From positions 2,383,501 to 2,447,500 of the forward strand of contig NC_133904.1 in the NCBI RefSeq assembly GCF_964199755.1: DNA of 64,000 bases. The letters run 5' to 3'. Source of the stretch: Larus michahellis. Taxonomy: Eukaryota > Chordata > Aves > Charadriiformes > Laridae. The position numbers and the translations under genes are program-made. The stretch's first letter is position 1, and each line of letters opens with the position of its first letter. Shown one piece after another: positions 12,001 through 22,970 of this stretch. The notes beneath the pieces were generated by a model. That model did no database searches, had not been told where the DNA came from, and was given only the letters and a program-made list of their open reading frames with translations.

Positions 12001-13189
12001 ATGCATTTCTTCAGCCAAGCACCCAAAGGTGCTCCCGGCAGCACATCCCGAGCATCCTCCTGCCCCACGTTGCTGCTGCATCCCCTTGTGACCTCGGTCG
12101 TTCCATCAACGCGCTGCAAACAAGGCAGACAGCATCTTCCACTTTACGAGATGAACCAGCAAAAAGAGACACTGCAGGTCTGGTGCAGGGCCCGGACGAT
12201 GAGAATAACATGAATATTTAAGTAAAAGCTGGAATATTTAGACAGTGAACCCCTTTCCGCGTTCAAGGGCTATTTCAGTGGTCTTGGAACAGCAAAATGT
12301 TGAGTCTTTGCCAGCTCCTGCTCAGGTGCAAAAACTCCCAGCGTTTTGCCCCAGATTTCCACAGTAGCTATGGAGGACTCCGGTGATGGAAAATGCCAGA
12401 GACATCCCTGTGGGCACCAGGTCTGGAACCCCACTGAACTCGGTTTGTGTAAGTAAGCCGAGTAAGCCATGGAAAAGAGCGACTGAATGATACGCTAAGC
12501 TTTAAAATCAAAACCACAATAAATTTAACTCGTGGTAGCTTGATAATGATTCAATGTTTGTCAATTCTCCATCCTTGTCTTACCAGAGAAGTCCCATGGA
12601 ATGCAGGAGAAAACGATAGCAAGCAGAGAAACCGTTCATGGAGGATTTAATGAAGAATTGTAACTTTTGGACAACAAAAGGCCCTATTGATGAGATCCTG
12701 GACTCAACATCACCAGCCCAGGTTCTCCAATAGCACCAGCAGCACCAGGAGCACAGCACCAGGAGCTCAGCACCCCCCATGCTCGCTTGGGAACGATGTC
12801 CTTTTTGGCCAGAAAACAGGTATATCACTCACCTCCCATGGAGCTTGGCCATGCGCTGGTGCCACCACCGGCAGCTCCGGTAGGAGATTGCTGGCATCAG
12901 GCACCAACTCACGTTTCATTACACCTAAGGTCCTATTTTGGAGCAGTTCAGCCTTAGGAGCATTCGTTTAAAGTGCAAACCTTGCTTTTGCTTTGAAACC
13001 GCACAGGGCCGGGATGCCTGGGAACTGGCACGGGCTGTTCCCGTCAGGCAGTCGAGGGGTTAAAAGCAGGAGAAAGTCTTTGAAGCAAAACTGCTGATGG
13101 ACTTGAAGGAATCCTTTGAGGGTGGAGGACAGAAACCAGTTCCCATAAGAATGTTTTTCAATACGTTTTACAGACTGGGCCCGTTTATA
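9004..13189. other. single-copy noncoding sequence
   Basis: No gene recognised. The part at 10000-10250 is relatively CpG-rich. At 10884-10895 two nuclear-receptor-like half-sites, AGGTCA and AAGTCA, abut directly. AT-richer stretches occur near 10860-10960 and 11800-11920. The 12720-12775 stretch has loosely repeated CAGCACCAGGAG-like words. Nothing else stands out. Confidence 0.5.
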
Positions 13190-13372
13190 TGAGCACCAAA
13201 ACTGCCGTGCGGGATGAAAGCCACTGTCTAGCTGGTCCAGCATCCTGTCTCCGAGAGCAGCCAGCGCCGGATGCTTCGGAGGAAGGTATAAAAACAATGG
13301 AGTAGTCAGACACGGCATAATCCAGCCTCTTTCATCCAGACCTCTAAGAAAGATTAGTTTATATCCAGCAAC
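13190..13372. mobile_element. ancient CR1-like amniote repeat relic
   Basis: The sequence resembles, over about 180 bp, an old interspersed repeat I know from turtle and crocodilian genomes and attribute to an ancient CR1 lineage. Matching pieces in order are a GGCCATACTGGATCAGACC-like start at about 13190, the phrase CCAGCATCCTGTCTCCGA at 13238-13255, GGATGCTTCGGAGGAAGG at 13269-13286, a GGCATAATCC-like word near 13315, and GTTTATATCC near 13358. It is more diverged than the other CR1 copies here, consistent with great age. Family assignment and orientation come from memory of the consensus, so the strand is left open. Confidence 0.55.
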
Positions 13373-14681
13373 CCGAGATTAAATGTACTTTAATAGTTTG
13401 CCTGGTTTTCTTTACTGACAGATCTCTGTATTCCTGCCACGGCATTTTCCATTTCTATTTCAGAGTAGTGAATCGGGGTCACAAAGTAACGATTCACTGT
13501 TTGATTTTTGGGGAAACCTGGCAGTTTTTTTTGCAAAGGGTGGAAGAAATGTTTGCTTGCAGGAGTCTGATGGGTGACGCTGTGGGCTTTAACCAGGACA
13601 AAAATAGGAACTGGTTACTTTCCAAAGGGAAAAATAAACTGTTAAGTTTCCACTGACTTGGAGTTGCAAAAATGCATCTTGGATTCTGGAGCACTTGGTA
13701 AAATATTGTGGTTTAGGCTCGGTAAATAGCAGAGAGCATTAGTTTAGAAATAGCAGCGTAAATACACAGCTTAATGGGATGGTTTGTTTCAGGTTCTTTT
13801 TTGGGTTATAGACTCATCAACCTGTTTTAGTTTACGTGCAACTTGTGTTTCAGTTTTAAGGGCAGCCCATGGCTGGCCGTGCACCTCAGCTGCTCATCTG
13901 CCACCCAAAAATGAGCTCAACTGCTCCATATAAAAAAAGACGTAATATATCGTGTCATATCAGATACCAGGAAAAGGGTTAAAATGGGAATCTTTGGACA
14001 TCATCACGGCTGCAGATTGATGGCAACCCCAGGGTACTGCCCGCACCTCCCCACGTGGCACCTGGGTTTGCAGGAGGCTGGTCCCGCTCGGGAGCCCCGC
14101 TCCCACCCCCGTGGTCAGAGGGGCTGGGGGAGCTCCCTCGAGAAAAGCACGGGGGAAAGGCAGGCAAGGAGCGCGCGGGGTCATCTCTTCTGCCAGCTCT
14201 ACCATGCAGCACCGGGTTCTCTGTTGCCAGAAAGGACGCACCTAAGCTTTTGTTTAAAGATTAAATTTGATCTCAAAACTGAACGATCTTCCAACAGATG
14301 CTGGATGATGCGCAGTAATTCTAAGCAATATTGAGTTGAAAAGTCATTGTCCCTCTTAGGCCTCTCACCGACGGTGATGCCCACCTCAAGCGTGCCCACC
14401 TGCAGCCTACAGCTTCAGAGACCGGCCTGGTGCCAGCGACTCTCCTTTGCCATCAGCTGCGAACCCCACATTGACGCAACCTTCCTCCGTGCTGGGCTGC
14501 AGCCCAGGAGAGCCAGCTGGAGAAATCCTCGTGGTGGTGCAGGGCAGATGTATAGAGATTCTGGGTTTGCAATACAGAGCCATTATTTAAAAACCTTTTC
14601 AAGCGATGCCTCTCCTATCTCAGCACATGTCCAAAGCAGATCTGAGAGGTGCTGGGATGCTGCAGGGGTGAGCACGGGGTG
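13373..14681. other. single-copy noncoding sequence
   Basis: No gene or repeat recognised. AT-rich DNA at 13373-13990 passes into GC-rich DNA at 14040-14220. Open frames in the GC-rich part overlap on both strands and look like chance. Confidence 0.55.
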
Positions 14682-14822
14682 TCATAGAATCGCAGAATCA
14701 TGGAATGGTTCGGGTTGGAAGGGACCTTAAAGATCATCTAGTTCCAACCCCCTGCCATGGGCAGGGTGTCCCGCAGGGTGTCCCCAGGGGACACATGCAT
14801 TTAGACCAGGGCAGCTCTTTGC
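14682..14822 (-). mobile_element. CR1 LINE 3'-end fragment with internal 12-bp tandem duplication
   Basis: The left end carries CR1 terminal octamers (CATAGAATCGCAGAATCATG), then GGTTGGAAGGGACCTTAAAG and the CCCCTGCCATGGGCAGGG element. The body is then disturbed by a perfect tandem duplication of GCAGGGTGTCCC (14761-14772 and 14773-14784). A recognisable CR1 TTAGACCAGG continues at about 14801. Only the last 140 bp of the element remain. The strand is minus because the 3' terminus is at the left. Confidence 0.92.
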
Positions 14823-16403
14823 CGCTGTTGGAAGCAGGATTGTGGCCCATGTCACCAGCGAGACATGGAACAGGCAGCCACCACCACGTCTTGGCACATA
14901 CCCCCCCCCAACTTTTCTTCGAGCCACCCGAGGCACGGCACCGAGAATGAACAGAGACAGAAAATGAGATACTCGGGGCGCACGCTCACGGCGCAAAGCC
15001 CAAAGAGCTGCATCCGACACCGGGCACGAGGCTTTTGGCAGAGGGGACCCACCAACGGCACCGCCCGCAGCAGAGGGCCTCCGCCAGTGTGGTGGGCACC
15101 CATCTCACCACGGCGCTCTCGGCGCACAAACCCTGCTGCTCCTCCAGCTCCAGCTCTGCTTTGCCACTAGATGGCACAGGTCATTGAGAAATGCTTTATT
15201 TTATCAATATTCAGTCTTACCCCAGAGCCAGATGCGAGCAGCAGCCCTAGCCCCTGTTTCAGTGGTGGCCACAGATACCTACAAGCTTGCAGAAGGGAAG
15301 GGGGGAAGAAGGTCCTTGTTCAGGCGGATGATGGATGGCTCAGAAACGTGTCTGGTGCCTGCACACCTCTGGTTCAATACCTTCCCTGTCCTGCTATCTT
15401 ACTTCCAGTAACCGCACTTCTTTATTTTTTGCCAGCTATGGTAACGAAATGTCTCTGTAAAGCTGCCAGCCAATAAACTCTGGCTCATACATTACCCAGG
15501 CCTTCTAAAATTATTTTTCATGGTGTAAAAAACCAAATTAACAGGTTGAGTACCAAGCCAGTCCATTTTCTTCCTATTAATTCGACATATTCCGTATTTC
15601 ACATGCGTGAATTTGACCCAGGACTCAGCGTTAGACTCCTGCATGTCCAGATCACACCTGAGTCAAGACCTGTCGATAGCAAAGGGGAGCAAAACTGAAG
15701 CGCTTTGGCTCTGAACAGAACGTGGATATGCAGCCGGTACCTATATAATGTGGTTAGAGGCGAGCCTAGGCAATAGTATTTCTTTGCTATCAGTCTGGAT
15801 TTTAAAGCGAATTCCCCCTCGCTCTGCTCACAGCCCCCCAGCTCTCGGCTCCCAGAGACCTCCTCGGGATCAGGTCTTACCAGCAGGAACGTTTATGGAG
15901 AGTGAATTTCAAAGCCACGTGGATTTGTGGAAAATTAATTTCAAAGCACATGCCTGAGCACTCACAAGCATCCAAGTGTTCGTCTGATCGGGGACTGGGG
16001 CTGCTGCCACGCAGCCCGACTGGTCAGTCCCGCTCCGCCGAACACCGACTGCTCCCCAAAATACTTCTGGAAGCTGTGGGCAGTTTAAAAATGCAACACA
16101 CGCTCAGGTCACCCTGAACAACCGTAACACCTGGGGGACAGCAATCATCAGAGGGGGGTCAAAAAATACGAAATTAACTCGGTAAGTCAATCACCTGCTC
16201 GTTTCCAAGCAGTGTGTGCGCTTCATCATTGCGGCCCCTGAGCTTCCAGCAAACTCGGGGTTTGTAGGGAAATGCAGACCCCGGGATGATGCTACTTCTA
16301 AATACACAAAAGCACTTGAACGACACGCCTGAGCGTTGCCATTCGTATAGGTTTGAACCTTGTAAAAACTGCAACGGGAAAAACGTTTTTCTGCTCAATG
16401 TGG
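14823..16403. other. single-copy noncoding sequence containing a CTCF-like site
   Basis: No gene recognised. GC-rich at 14823-15170, AT-richer at 15480-15620. The notable item is the CTCF core match at 15164-15177. Open frames around 14852-15177 overlap on both strands and match nothing known. Confidence 0.55.
15164..15177 (+). promoter_or_regulatory. CTCF core motif match
   Basis: CCACTAGATGGCAC matches the vertebrate CTCF core CCASYAGRKGGCRS at all 14 positions on the plus strand. CTCF is an insulator and loop-anchor protein whose motif is well conserved across vertebrates. A full match to the degenerate core is uncommon but can occur by chance in 64 kb. Occupancy cannot be judged from sequence. 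Confidence 0.55.
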
Positions 16404-16453
16404 AAAAAAATAAAAAAAAAAGAAAAGAAAAAAAAAGAAAAGAAAAGAAAAAA
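16404..16453. repeat. A-rich (AAAAG)n-like microsatellite
   Basis: Fifty bases of A runs interrupted by G and one T, with AAAAG units repeated toward the right end. It is a low-complexity tract with no adjacent retroposon body recognised. Predicted lysine runs from this tract are artefacts. Confidence 0.9.
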
Positions 16454-16892
16454 GGACTTGCTGTTACAGCCCTGGGCTTGGCAAATGGAAAAGAAGAAAA
16501 TTAAACCTGGGAATGCTTCTGGGAAACTAAGTCTGTCACTTTGATAAATATAAATACATGCAAAAGCCAAGCACCAGCAGCTTCCCCCGAGCAGGAAGAT
16601 TTATAAATCCCGGACAAGCAGAGAGCCTGCCTGAGCGTGGGGAGTCAGCAAACACCCCCAGACACCTCTGAGGAGCTGCGTGGCTCCATCCTTGCCCTGG
16701 GGTTGCCATTTCGGAAGAGGAGGTGGGCCCAGGGCCAAGCAAAGGGCTGATTTCTGACCAGCAAAGCATTGTCCCAGGGCACGGTGCCTCTCCCACTCGC
16801 TGCATCCGCCCTGCACAACCTGCATTTGCCTTCCTCAGGTCAGGGCTGTTACACCCTGACACAGTTCATCTGTCCCTTCCAGCTCAACCCTT
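16454..16892. other. single-copy noncoding sequence
   Basis: Mixed-composition sequence between a microsatellite and a CR1 fragment. No gene, motif cluster or transposon end recognised. Confidence 0.55.
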
Positions 16893-17041
16893 TCACAGAA
16901 CCACAGACTGGTTCGGGTTGGAAGGGACCTTAAAGATCATCAAGTTCCAACTCCCTGCCCTGGGCAGGGACACCTCCCACGAGCCCAGGCTGCTCCAAGC
17001 CCCGTCCAGCCTGGCCTTGAACACCTCCAGGGATGGAAATG
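16893..17041 (-). mobile_element. CR1 LINE 3'-end fragment
   Basis: Octamer-like CACAGAACCACAGACTGG is followed by GGTTGGAAGGGACCTTAAAG, the CCCTGCCCTGGGCAGGG element, and CCCAGGCTGCTCCAAGCCCC, ending in CCTCCAGGGATGG. The first 145 bp closely resemble the copy at 56.1 kb and the 3' part of the copy at 20.2 kb, so these three probably share a subfamily. It is 5'-truncated to about 150 bp and non-functional. Confidence 0.93.
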
Positions 17042-19156
17042 CTCCTAAAGTTTAGCCTTTGACCAAAGTCCTCTGGACAGAAGGAGCTCTCTGGACCTTG
17101 CAGAAATCTTTCGACATGGTCTTCTCGGACCCAGCAGCCCAGCCTGCAACAGTCTTAGCAGAACATCTTCCCCACCTGAAATAAGAGCATCCTCTGAACC
17201 CTGCTGTGGTGCAGGTACCCAGGCTCAGCCTCAGAGCCGGCTCAGACAACCTGGTCTCAGGAGACCACGCTTTGGATGATGGCCGGTGGCCAGGAAGCAC
17301 CTTCCTGCAAGAGGGGACACGCTGCCCTGTTATCCCTTCCCAGAGGTTCAGCATTGACCTGAGCAACCAAAGCAGCCCCCTGCAACACTATTTCTCACCT
17401 GCACAACCCAAGCAGCGCTGGGCTGGCTCTTTCTGTGAATTATTGGCACAGCACCACCTTGCACCACCTAGGCGGCTCCTATGCATATGTATCCAGCAAT
17501 CATTTATGCATATGCATTTATGCATAACGTCTCAATAAGCACAAAAATTGGCTCATTTAAGCTCAGTAAACAAACATTGGGTAATGTAAATTCCTAATAA
17601 GTCTCCCATTCAGCTCCATTTAAATTAATAAAACGAGTTGAAATGACGCAGCTAACAAAAGACACTGTCCATCAGTGCTGGAGCCCAGTCACTCGCTGCA
17701 CGCTGGACTTTGCAGAGGTGCTCTCCGAAGACAATTCATACGATAATCCTGATACACGTGGCAAATCATTGTACATCACAAATTTATTTCTGCATTTCTT
17801 GGTGTTTGATCACAGAGCAAAGGAGACCTGAGCAAACGAGGCTGGAGGGTTCATCATGATGCTCCGGTTTGTACTTTGAGGTGATGAAGCATGACCCACG
17901 GGACCGATGGGAACTGTGAGCCACCTCCATTGCCTGGCCTGGGGCACCCATGCAGCCGAGCGGAGTTTGAGGACTCTGCAAGCCTTAGAAAGCAACAAAA
18001 AGGTTGATTTCAGGCACCTGAAAAACAATGTTTTCAGCTGTTCTGGACCCATAACTAGTAATTCTTCCATGTTCAAAGCCCAAATCCTCCTTAATATAAA
18101 ATAGCTTGGATCAAATATGTTTCAGGTTACAGTTGGGTTTGGAGTTTGTTTTGCTTTTTAATAACCCTCCTACCAATAACGTCTAGTGCTCCATGAGAAA
18201 TGTTTGTGGCATTAATTGCAATTTTTTAAAAAATAAAAAAAAAAAAAAAAGTGAGCCAGCAGTCCAAACCAAAGTCTGCCTGGAAAGGCTTTAAAGGAGA
18301 AAATAAATCAAGTGGTTCACAGGCTGCACTGGTTCCTTTCTGTGCCTGCATGTGGAAAATGTTAAACGTGTCCACCAAGCAGGCAAGGGTCCCCATGGCA
18401 TCTCCTGCCAGGCATGCCAGGGGCCAGCAAAGCACCCTGCGGGTGCACATTCGTATACCTTTTTGCAGAATCCAGAATAAATCCTCCCTTTTTGCCCAGA
18501 TATCGCATATGAGCTGCGTCTTCCAAGCAGATCAAGAAAAGGGATATTATACCAAAAGCCACCCTTGCAGATTTCCAGTTGTGCAGGCACCTTGCTAACC
18601 CAAGATGGTTAGCGTTAGTGGTCCGAGGGTGGCTGGGAACATCCCCACATCCCTGGGGCAGGACCGCGGGCAGGGGACGGGCAGGTGGGACAGGGACCCG
18701 TGGTCTGCTGCCAGGGTGCTCCAGAGGCCCAGTCCAAAGACTCAATCTTTGCTTTTCCACTTGTAATAATATTTGTAAGGGTAAGAGCTCAATAAACATA
18801 AAATACACATGAAAAGGGCATTCGCAGCGTAGGAGGAGCGCGATAGCGTAAAGCGATGTTCAGATGGCAACAACTGTTTTTTCTCATGGTCAAAACGGGC
18901 CTGGATTGCAAGTACCTCTAGTAAATATAATCCCACCATCTCTTGCCATAAAGCCCGTCCAGAGACTTTTATTTTCATTTCAGCTTGAATGCTCTCAGAC
19001 ACTCAAGTTTGTTAGATCCCAGTTAACAAATGACTGGCGCTGGGAAGAAATGCATAGTGAACTACAGCTACAGACTCTGCACCTTCTGAAAGCTTAACTG
19101 CCAGCACGGGCCATGGCAAAACCTGTGAAGGTTTTTTGCACGTGGTGCTGTACCTT
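17042..19156. other. single-copy noncoding sequence with AT-rich core
   Basis: No gene recognised. An AT-rich part at 17480-17660 starts with an ATGCAT cluster and continues with TTTAAATTAATAAAA-type sequence, which may be conserved noncoding DNA. A perfect ATTTTTTAAAAAAT palindrome at 18221-18234 runs into an A16 tract at 18235-18250. The rest is mixed. Confidence 0.5.
17480..17526. promoter_or_regulatory. cluster of ATGCAT/POU-like motifs
   Basis: Four ATGCAT words occur in 47 bp, including the overlapping palindromic TATGCATATGCATTTATGCA in its right half. ATGCAT and its ATTTGCAT-like variants are bound by POU-domain factors. There is no gene to tie it to, so function is inferred only. 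Confidence 0.3.
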
Positions 19157-19216
19157 GGGGAGTTGGACTAGGTGACCTTTGAAGGTCCCTTCCAACCCAA
19201 CGCATTCTACGATCTT
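19157..19216 (+). mobile_element. short CR1 LINE 3' terminus
   Basis: The plus strand reads GGGGAGTTGGACTAGGTGAC, then CTTTGAAGGTCCCTTCCAAC, then CATTCTACGATCTTCC, which is the avian CR1 3'-UTR end followed by degenerate terminal octamers. Only about 60 bp remain. This is one of two plus-strand CR1 pieces in the window. Confidence 0.88.
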
Positions 19217-20245
19217 CCATCGATCTAATAGCACCATTCGTTAAGATAAACTGCAGTAAGCGCAAGGGGTGCAAAGCATGACAGTGGGGGCACCACTGAA
19301 GAGGAGAACCCACCTCCAGCTGCGGTGGTAACTGGAGTTACGGGAATTTTTCAGACAGGCCAGGTGGGGACAGCTTCAGGGCTAGACCAAGCGTAACCAG
19401 CCACTTCACAGCCTTTTTTGTGCCGAGCATCGTTATCCCCACGCACCACAGTCCACTCGCTTTGCCACACTCAAGTTCTGACCATCTTAGGAGCAATTTT
19501 CCCTTTTCCTACACACTTTTGCGGCACCTTTGGTGGGATGCCCCAAGCTGGGTGTTGGCAGGAAGGTCAGCAAAGAGTCCTGACGCAGGAAACGATTAAT
19601 TACACTCATCTTTCCACCCAAAAGGCTCCTTCGGGTGTGTGCTGGGGCTGAGGGTCAGACCCAGGCTGGGAAATAGCACCTGAAGGCAAAAGGCTGAATA
19701 AACACCCAGCAAAGGGGGGCACATTGCCCATGGGGTAGCTCCTATTTCCCCTGCCTCCTCAACAACATTTTCACAGCAATGTAATTTCACAGATGGCAAA
19801 GGCACGGAATGAAAAAAATCAAAGAACGGAGGATTAGAAATGACGTACCATCAGATGCCTGGAATTACTATTAGCAAGAAGGGCAAAGCCTTCATTAGAA
19901 ATACACTTTTTTCGAGTCACAACTGAATTTCTCATGTCTGAAATGAATTTATTGGTAAATTATAGACACAATCATCACACAGGGTGCGTCAGTTAGCAGT
20001 GTCCTCAATGCTGCGCCACAGCAGCACTTCGCCTTTGCAGATTTAAAGGCCGGGGCTGAATTACAGCACAAGGAAGAGAAGAGCAATTTATGCAGCTTTG
20101 CGTTTAGAACCAATTTCAACGCTTACCCAGAAATTTCCTCATTGCAGACACCAGTTGGACTGCACAAGCGGCCGGAGCAGGGTTGCAAACCACCGCGTTG
20201 CCTCCACGCCCGGATCTTCTATGTGTGAAAGGAGGGTTGGGGTGG
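19217..20245. other. single-copy noncoding sequence
   Basis: No gene recognised. An AT-rich interval at 19800-19960 lies in mixed-composition sequence. No tandem repeat seen. Confidence 0.55.
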
Positions 20246-20640
20246 CTTGAGAGCAGCCCTGAGGAGAAGGACTTGCGGGTGCTGGTGGACGAGAAGCTCA
20301 ACATGAGCCGTCAGTGCACACTTGCGGCCCAGAAAGCCAACCGCATCCTGGGCTGCATCAGTAGAAGCATGGCCAGCAGGTGGAGGGAGGGGATTCTGCC
20401 CCTCTGCTCTGCTCTGGTGGGACCCCACCTGGAGCACTGCCTCCAGCTCTGGGGCCTCAGCACAAGAAGGACACGGACCTGTTGGAACGGGTCCAGCGGA
20501 GGGCCACTGTTCAAGGCCAGGTTGGACGGGGCTTGGAGCAACCTGGGCTGGTGGGAGGTGTCCCTGCCCAGGGCAGGGGGGTGGAACTTGATGATCTTTA
20601 AGGTCCCTTCCAATCCGACCCATTCTGTGATTCTATGATT
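20246..20640 (+). mobile_element. CR1 LINE fragment with internal deletion
   Basis: The plus strand encodes a piece of CR1 ORF2 after the reverse-transcriptase core: [15 protein letters not shown] and the KANRILGCI stretch are visible, then [11 protein letters not shown] +1/-1 type frame slip occurs at about 20455-20465, where [16 protein letters not shown] continues in another frame. At about 20508-20511 the sequence jumps from the RRAT region straight to FKARLDGA near the ORF end, so several hundred bases of the family's usual sequence are missing. The 3' UTR and terminal octamers (ATTCTGTGATTCTATGATT) end at 20640. It is inactive. The deletion may predate insertion or have occurred afterwards. 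Confidence 0.95.
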
Positions 20641-21440
20641 TGGTCCAACACTGGTTGTGCACTGCAGCCACCCTGGGAAGCAGAACGGAATCCATGGTGG
20701 AAACACTGCGGTAACCAGAGGCAGATCACGCGTGAAGGGTTTCGCTGTTGCCCATGACTGTGGGTTCCTTGCCCACCCTCCGTCCCATCCTGCCCACCCC
20801 TGCCCACCGCAGGGACCAGGCGCCTTTCAGCCCACCCCGGGTCTGTGCGGCTCCGAAGCAGCACTTCTTTAGCCACAGGGATTAAGCATCATCCAAAGGA
20901 AGGACTGAGCTGGGGAAAGGCTCAACAAAAAAAAGGCTTTTTCAGCAGACCCATGTTGCACCCAGAGCAGGATGATGCTGCGAAAGGCGATGTCCTTGGG
21001 CCCTGTTTTATTTTTATTACCCTTCAGTAAAACCAAAAGCAAAATAAAAGGCACAATAAAAGGAGATCCAAACCTCTCCTGATCGGATTATTTTCAGCCA
21101 GTTTCTCTTAGATTTTCCCCTGCTAAAGCTTCGGAGGGGGAAGGGGGCCGGCTCTTTCTGTGGGGATGAAGGGGATTGCTGCGGAGACATGGCGGTTTAG
21201 GGGAGGTCACACAAACAGCGTCCGGATTGTTTTTTCTTTAATTGATGCTGCCAAACAGTTGCACATTTTTTAACCAAAATAAGGAGCAGAAAGCACAGAG
21301 TGGATGCAAGCAGGGACCCTCGAGGGAAGGGAGAACTCTCGTTTGCACAAACAACAAGCACGGGAGATGTTGGTATATCAATTATCCATACAAGAGCCTG
21401 ACCCAAGACCTCGGTGACCATAAACACCCGCGGCTCAACC
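20641..21440. other. single-copy noncoding sequence
   Basis: Directly follows the CR1 3' end. Mixed composition, no gene or repeat recognised. A GC-rich part near 20760-20860 carries overlapping chance frames. Confidence 0.55.
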
Positions 21441-21545
21441 AGCACGAGGGGAAACTGAGGCACATGAAAGCAAAATGATTCCCTCTGGCCCAAAAGCAAG
21501 GCAAACCCCAGCCCAGGGCCCAGCCCCAGTGCCCTCCCCGCAGCC
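21441..21545 (-). mobile_element. MIR SINE-like relic
   Basis: GAGGGGAAACTGAGGCACA at 21446-21464 matches the antisense MIR core (GAGGAAACTGAGGCACAGA). An ATGATTCCCTCTGGCCC stretch then stands where MIR has GTGACTTGCCCAAGG, and CCCAGCCCCAGTGCCCTCC near 21519-21537 resembles the MIR segment CCCAGCCCAGTGCTCTTTCC. MIR relics are known at low density in bird genomes. Divergence is high and the match is by eye. Confidence 0.5.
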
Positions 21546-21965
21546 AAGCTCTAATTGTTTAGAGGCTTAATAAGTTGTAACTTAAAACTAGTTTATGGCT
21601 GTACACAGAAAGAAAAAAAAAAAAAGTCCTGTCGTAAAGTATTTATTACACTTCCTTTGGAAATGATGACAGTCCTCCAGTGAATGTTTTTATTGTTATT
21701 CATCATCTTTCGAGAGGGTTAGACAGCTCTGAAATACAGCTTTAATATGAGAGCCAAATGAGAAAGTGCAGATTTAAGGGAAACCTCGGCAGATCAGGTT
21801 TCACTCAATGCCTGCAGCACTTACAACATGTGTTTCTGATCTGCAGCTCGACTTTGTTGTACCCAAACTGAAACTGCATTAAATTCGTTTCGCAGGAATT
21901 GCAAAAGGGCAAGAAACGCACACAAAAAATGGCTCGTTTTACGCCCGCAACTCCTGTATAATCCA
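21546..21965. other. AT-rich block, candidate conserved noncoding element
   Basis: AT-rich, CpG-poor single-copy sequence including an A13 run at 21613-21625, TAATAAG and TTTTATTGTTATTCATCAT-type words, bounded by GC-richer DNA. No transposon signature. The enhancer-like interpretation is inference. Confidence 0.28.
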
Positions 21966-22970
21966 TCACCTGGAGACGGAAACGGGATTTATTCTGCCTC
22001 AGGCTGTGACACCGCTTCAGAAATAAGATAAGCAGAATTGGTTTCCCAATTTACTGAGTTTGTGGTTTGAGCAAACAAAACCAAGGATGGGATTGGAAGC
22101 GGTAAAAACCCTGCCAGTCCCCTGCAGGGCGGTGTTGCAGGTGAAGTCTTTAAGCAGATAATCTGTTTGGAAGAACATGCCAAATTTTCCTCAATTAAAA
22201 AATCCTCGTGCGTGCACAGCCAATGTCACCCTGCCCACAAACGGCATCTTGCAGCCCAAAGCCCAATAAAATGGGCTCACCTCACAAATCCCCTCTGTCC
22301 CACCAAGACAGGGCTAGAGCAGAGGAAAACCCAGGACAACTCAAAGAAAATCTTTGGGTTTAAGATGCGATGACACGCTACAGCCTTTTATTAATTATAC
22401 GTGTTAATGCAAGAGTGTGCCCGCCTGAGAAGCCAGCTGCTTTGCCAAACTCTAGAAACAAGCTTGCCCTGGCTGAAAACCTGGAGAAAGACAGTTTTGC
22501 TGCTCCAATAAGAAACACCCATTGAATCCTATTGTTTTTTATCACCCCCCTCCACTAAGGCATCCCCATCAAAGGCAGGAGTGAGGATGCACCGTGTGCT
22601 CTCCCACAGACCCAGGCTCTGCCTCCCACTCCAGCAGGGCAGGGATGGCAGGAGAGAGCGAATTCCTCCTCGCCTCATTTAAATCACGGAACACGATGAA
22701 TTCCTGAGCTTTATGGCTCCTATAAATACTCAGCAACATAACCCTGTTACCCTTCCCCGCAACCCTGCAATGAATCCTCCAAAAGAGCTGCACTCAGAGC
22801 AGTCCAATTGCACCGGTTTTCTTGTTGTGGTCTGGATGGACAAATACAGACCCATATCTCCACCTGTGCTTGGGGAGAGGATTCCCTGGCTGAGGAGAAG
22901 AGAGAAAAGAAGAAAACTATATAAACCCACTAGAGGTTTGCTCATGGTAGTGCAGGGAAGTGGTAGGGCA
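21966..22970. other. single-copy noncoding sequence
   Basis: No gene recognised. AT-rich near 22380-22410. Immediately left of the minisatellite is a purine-rich GAGGAGAAGAGAGAAAAGAA stretch (about 22892-22911). Confidence 0.55.
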
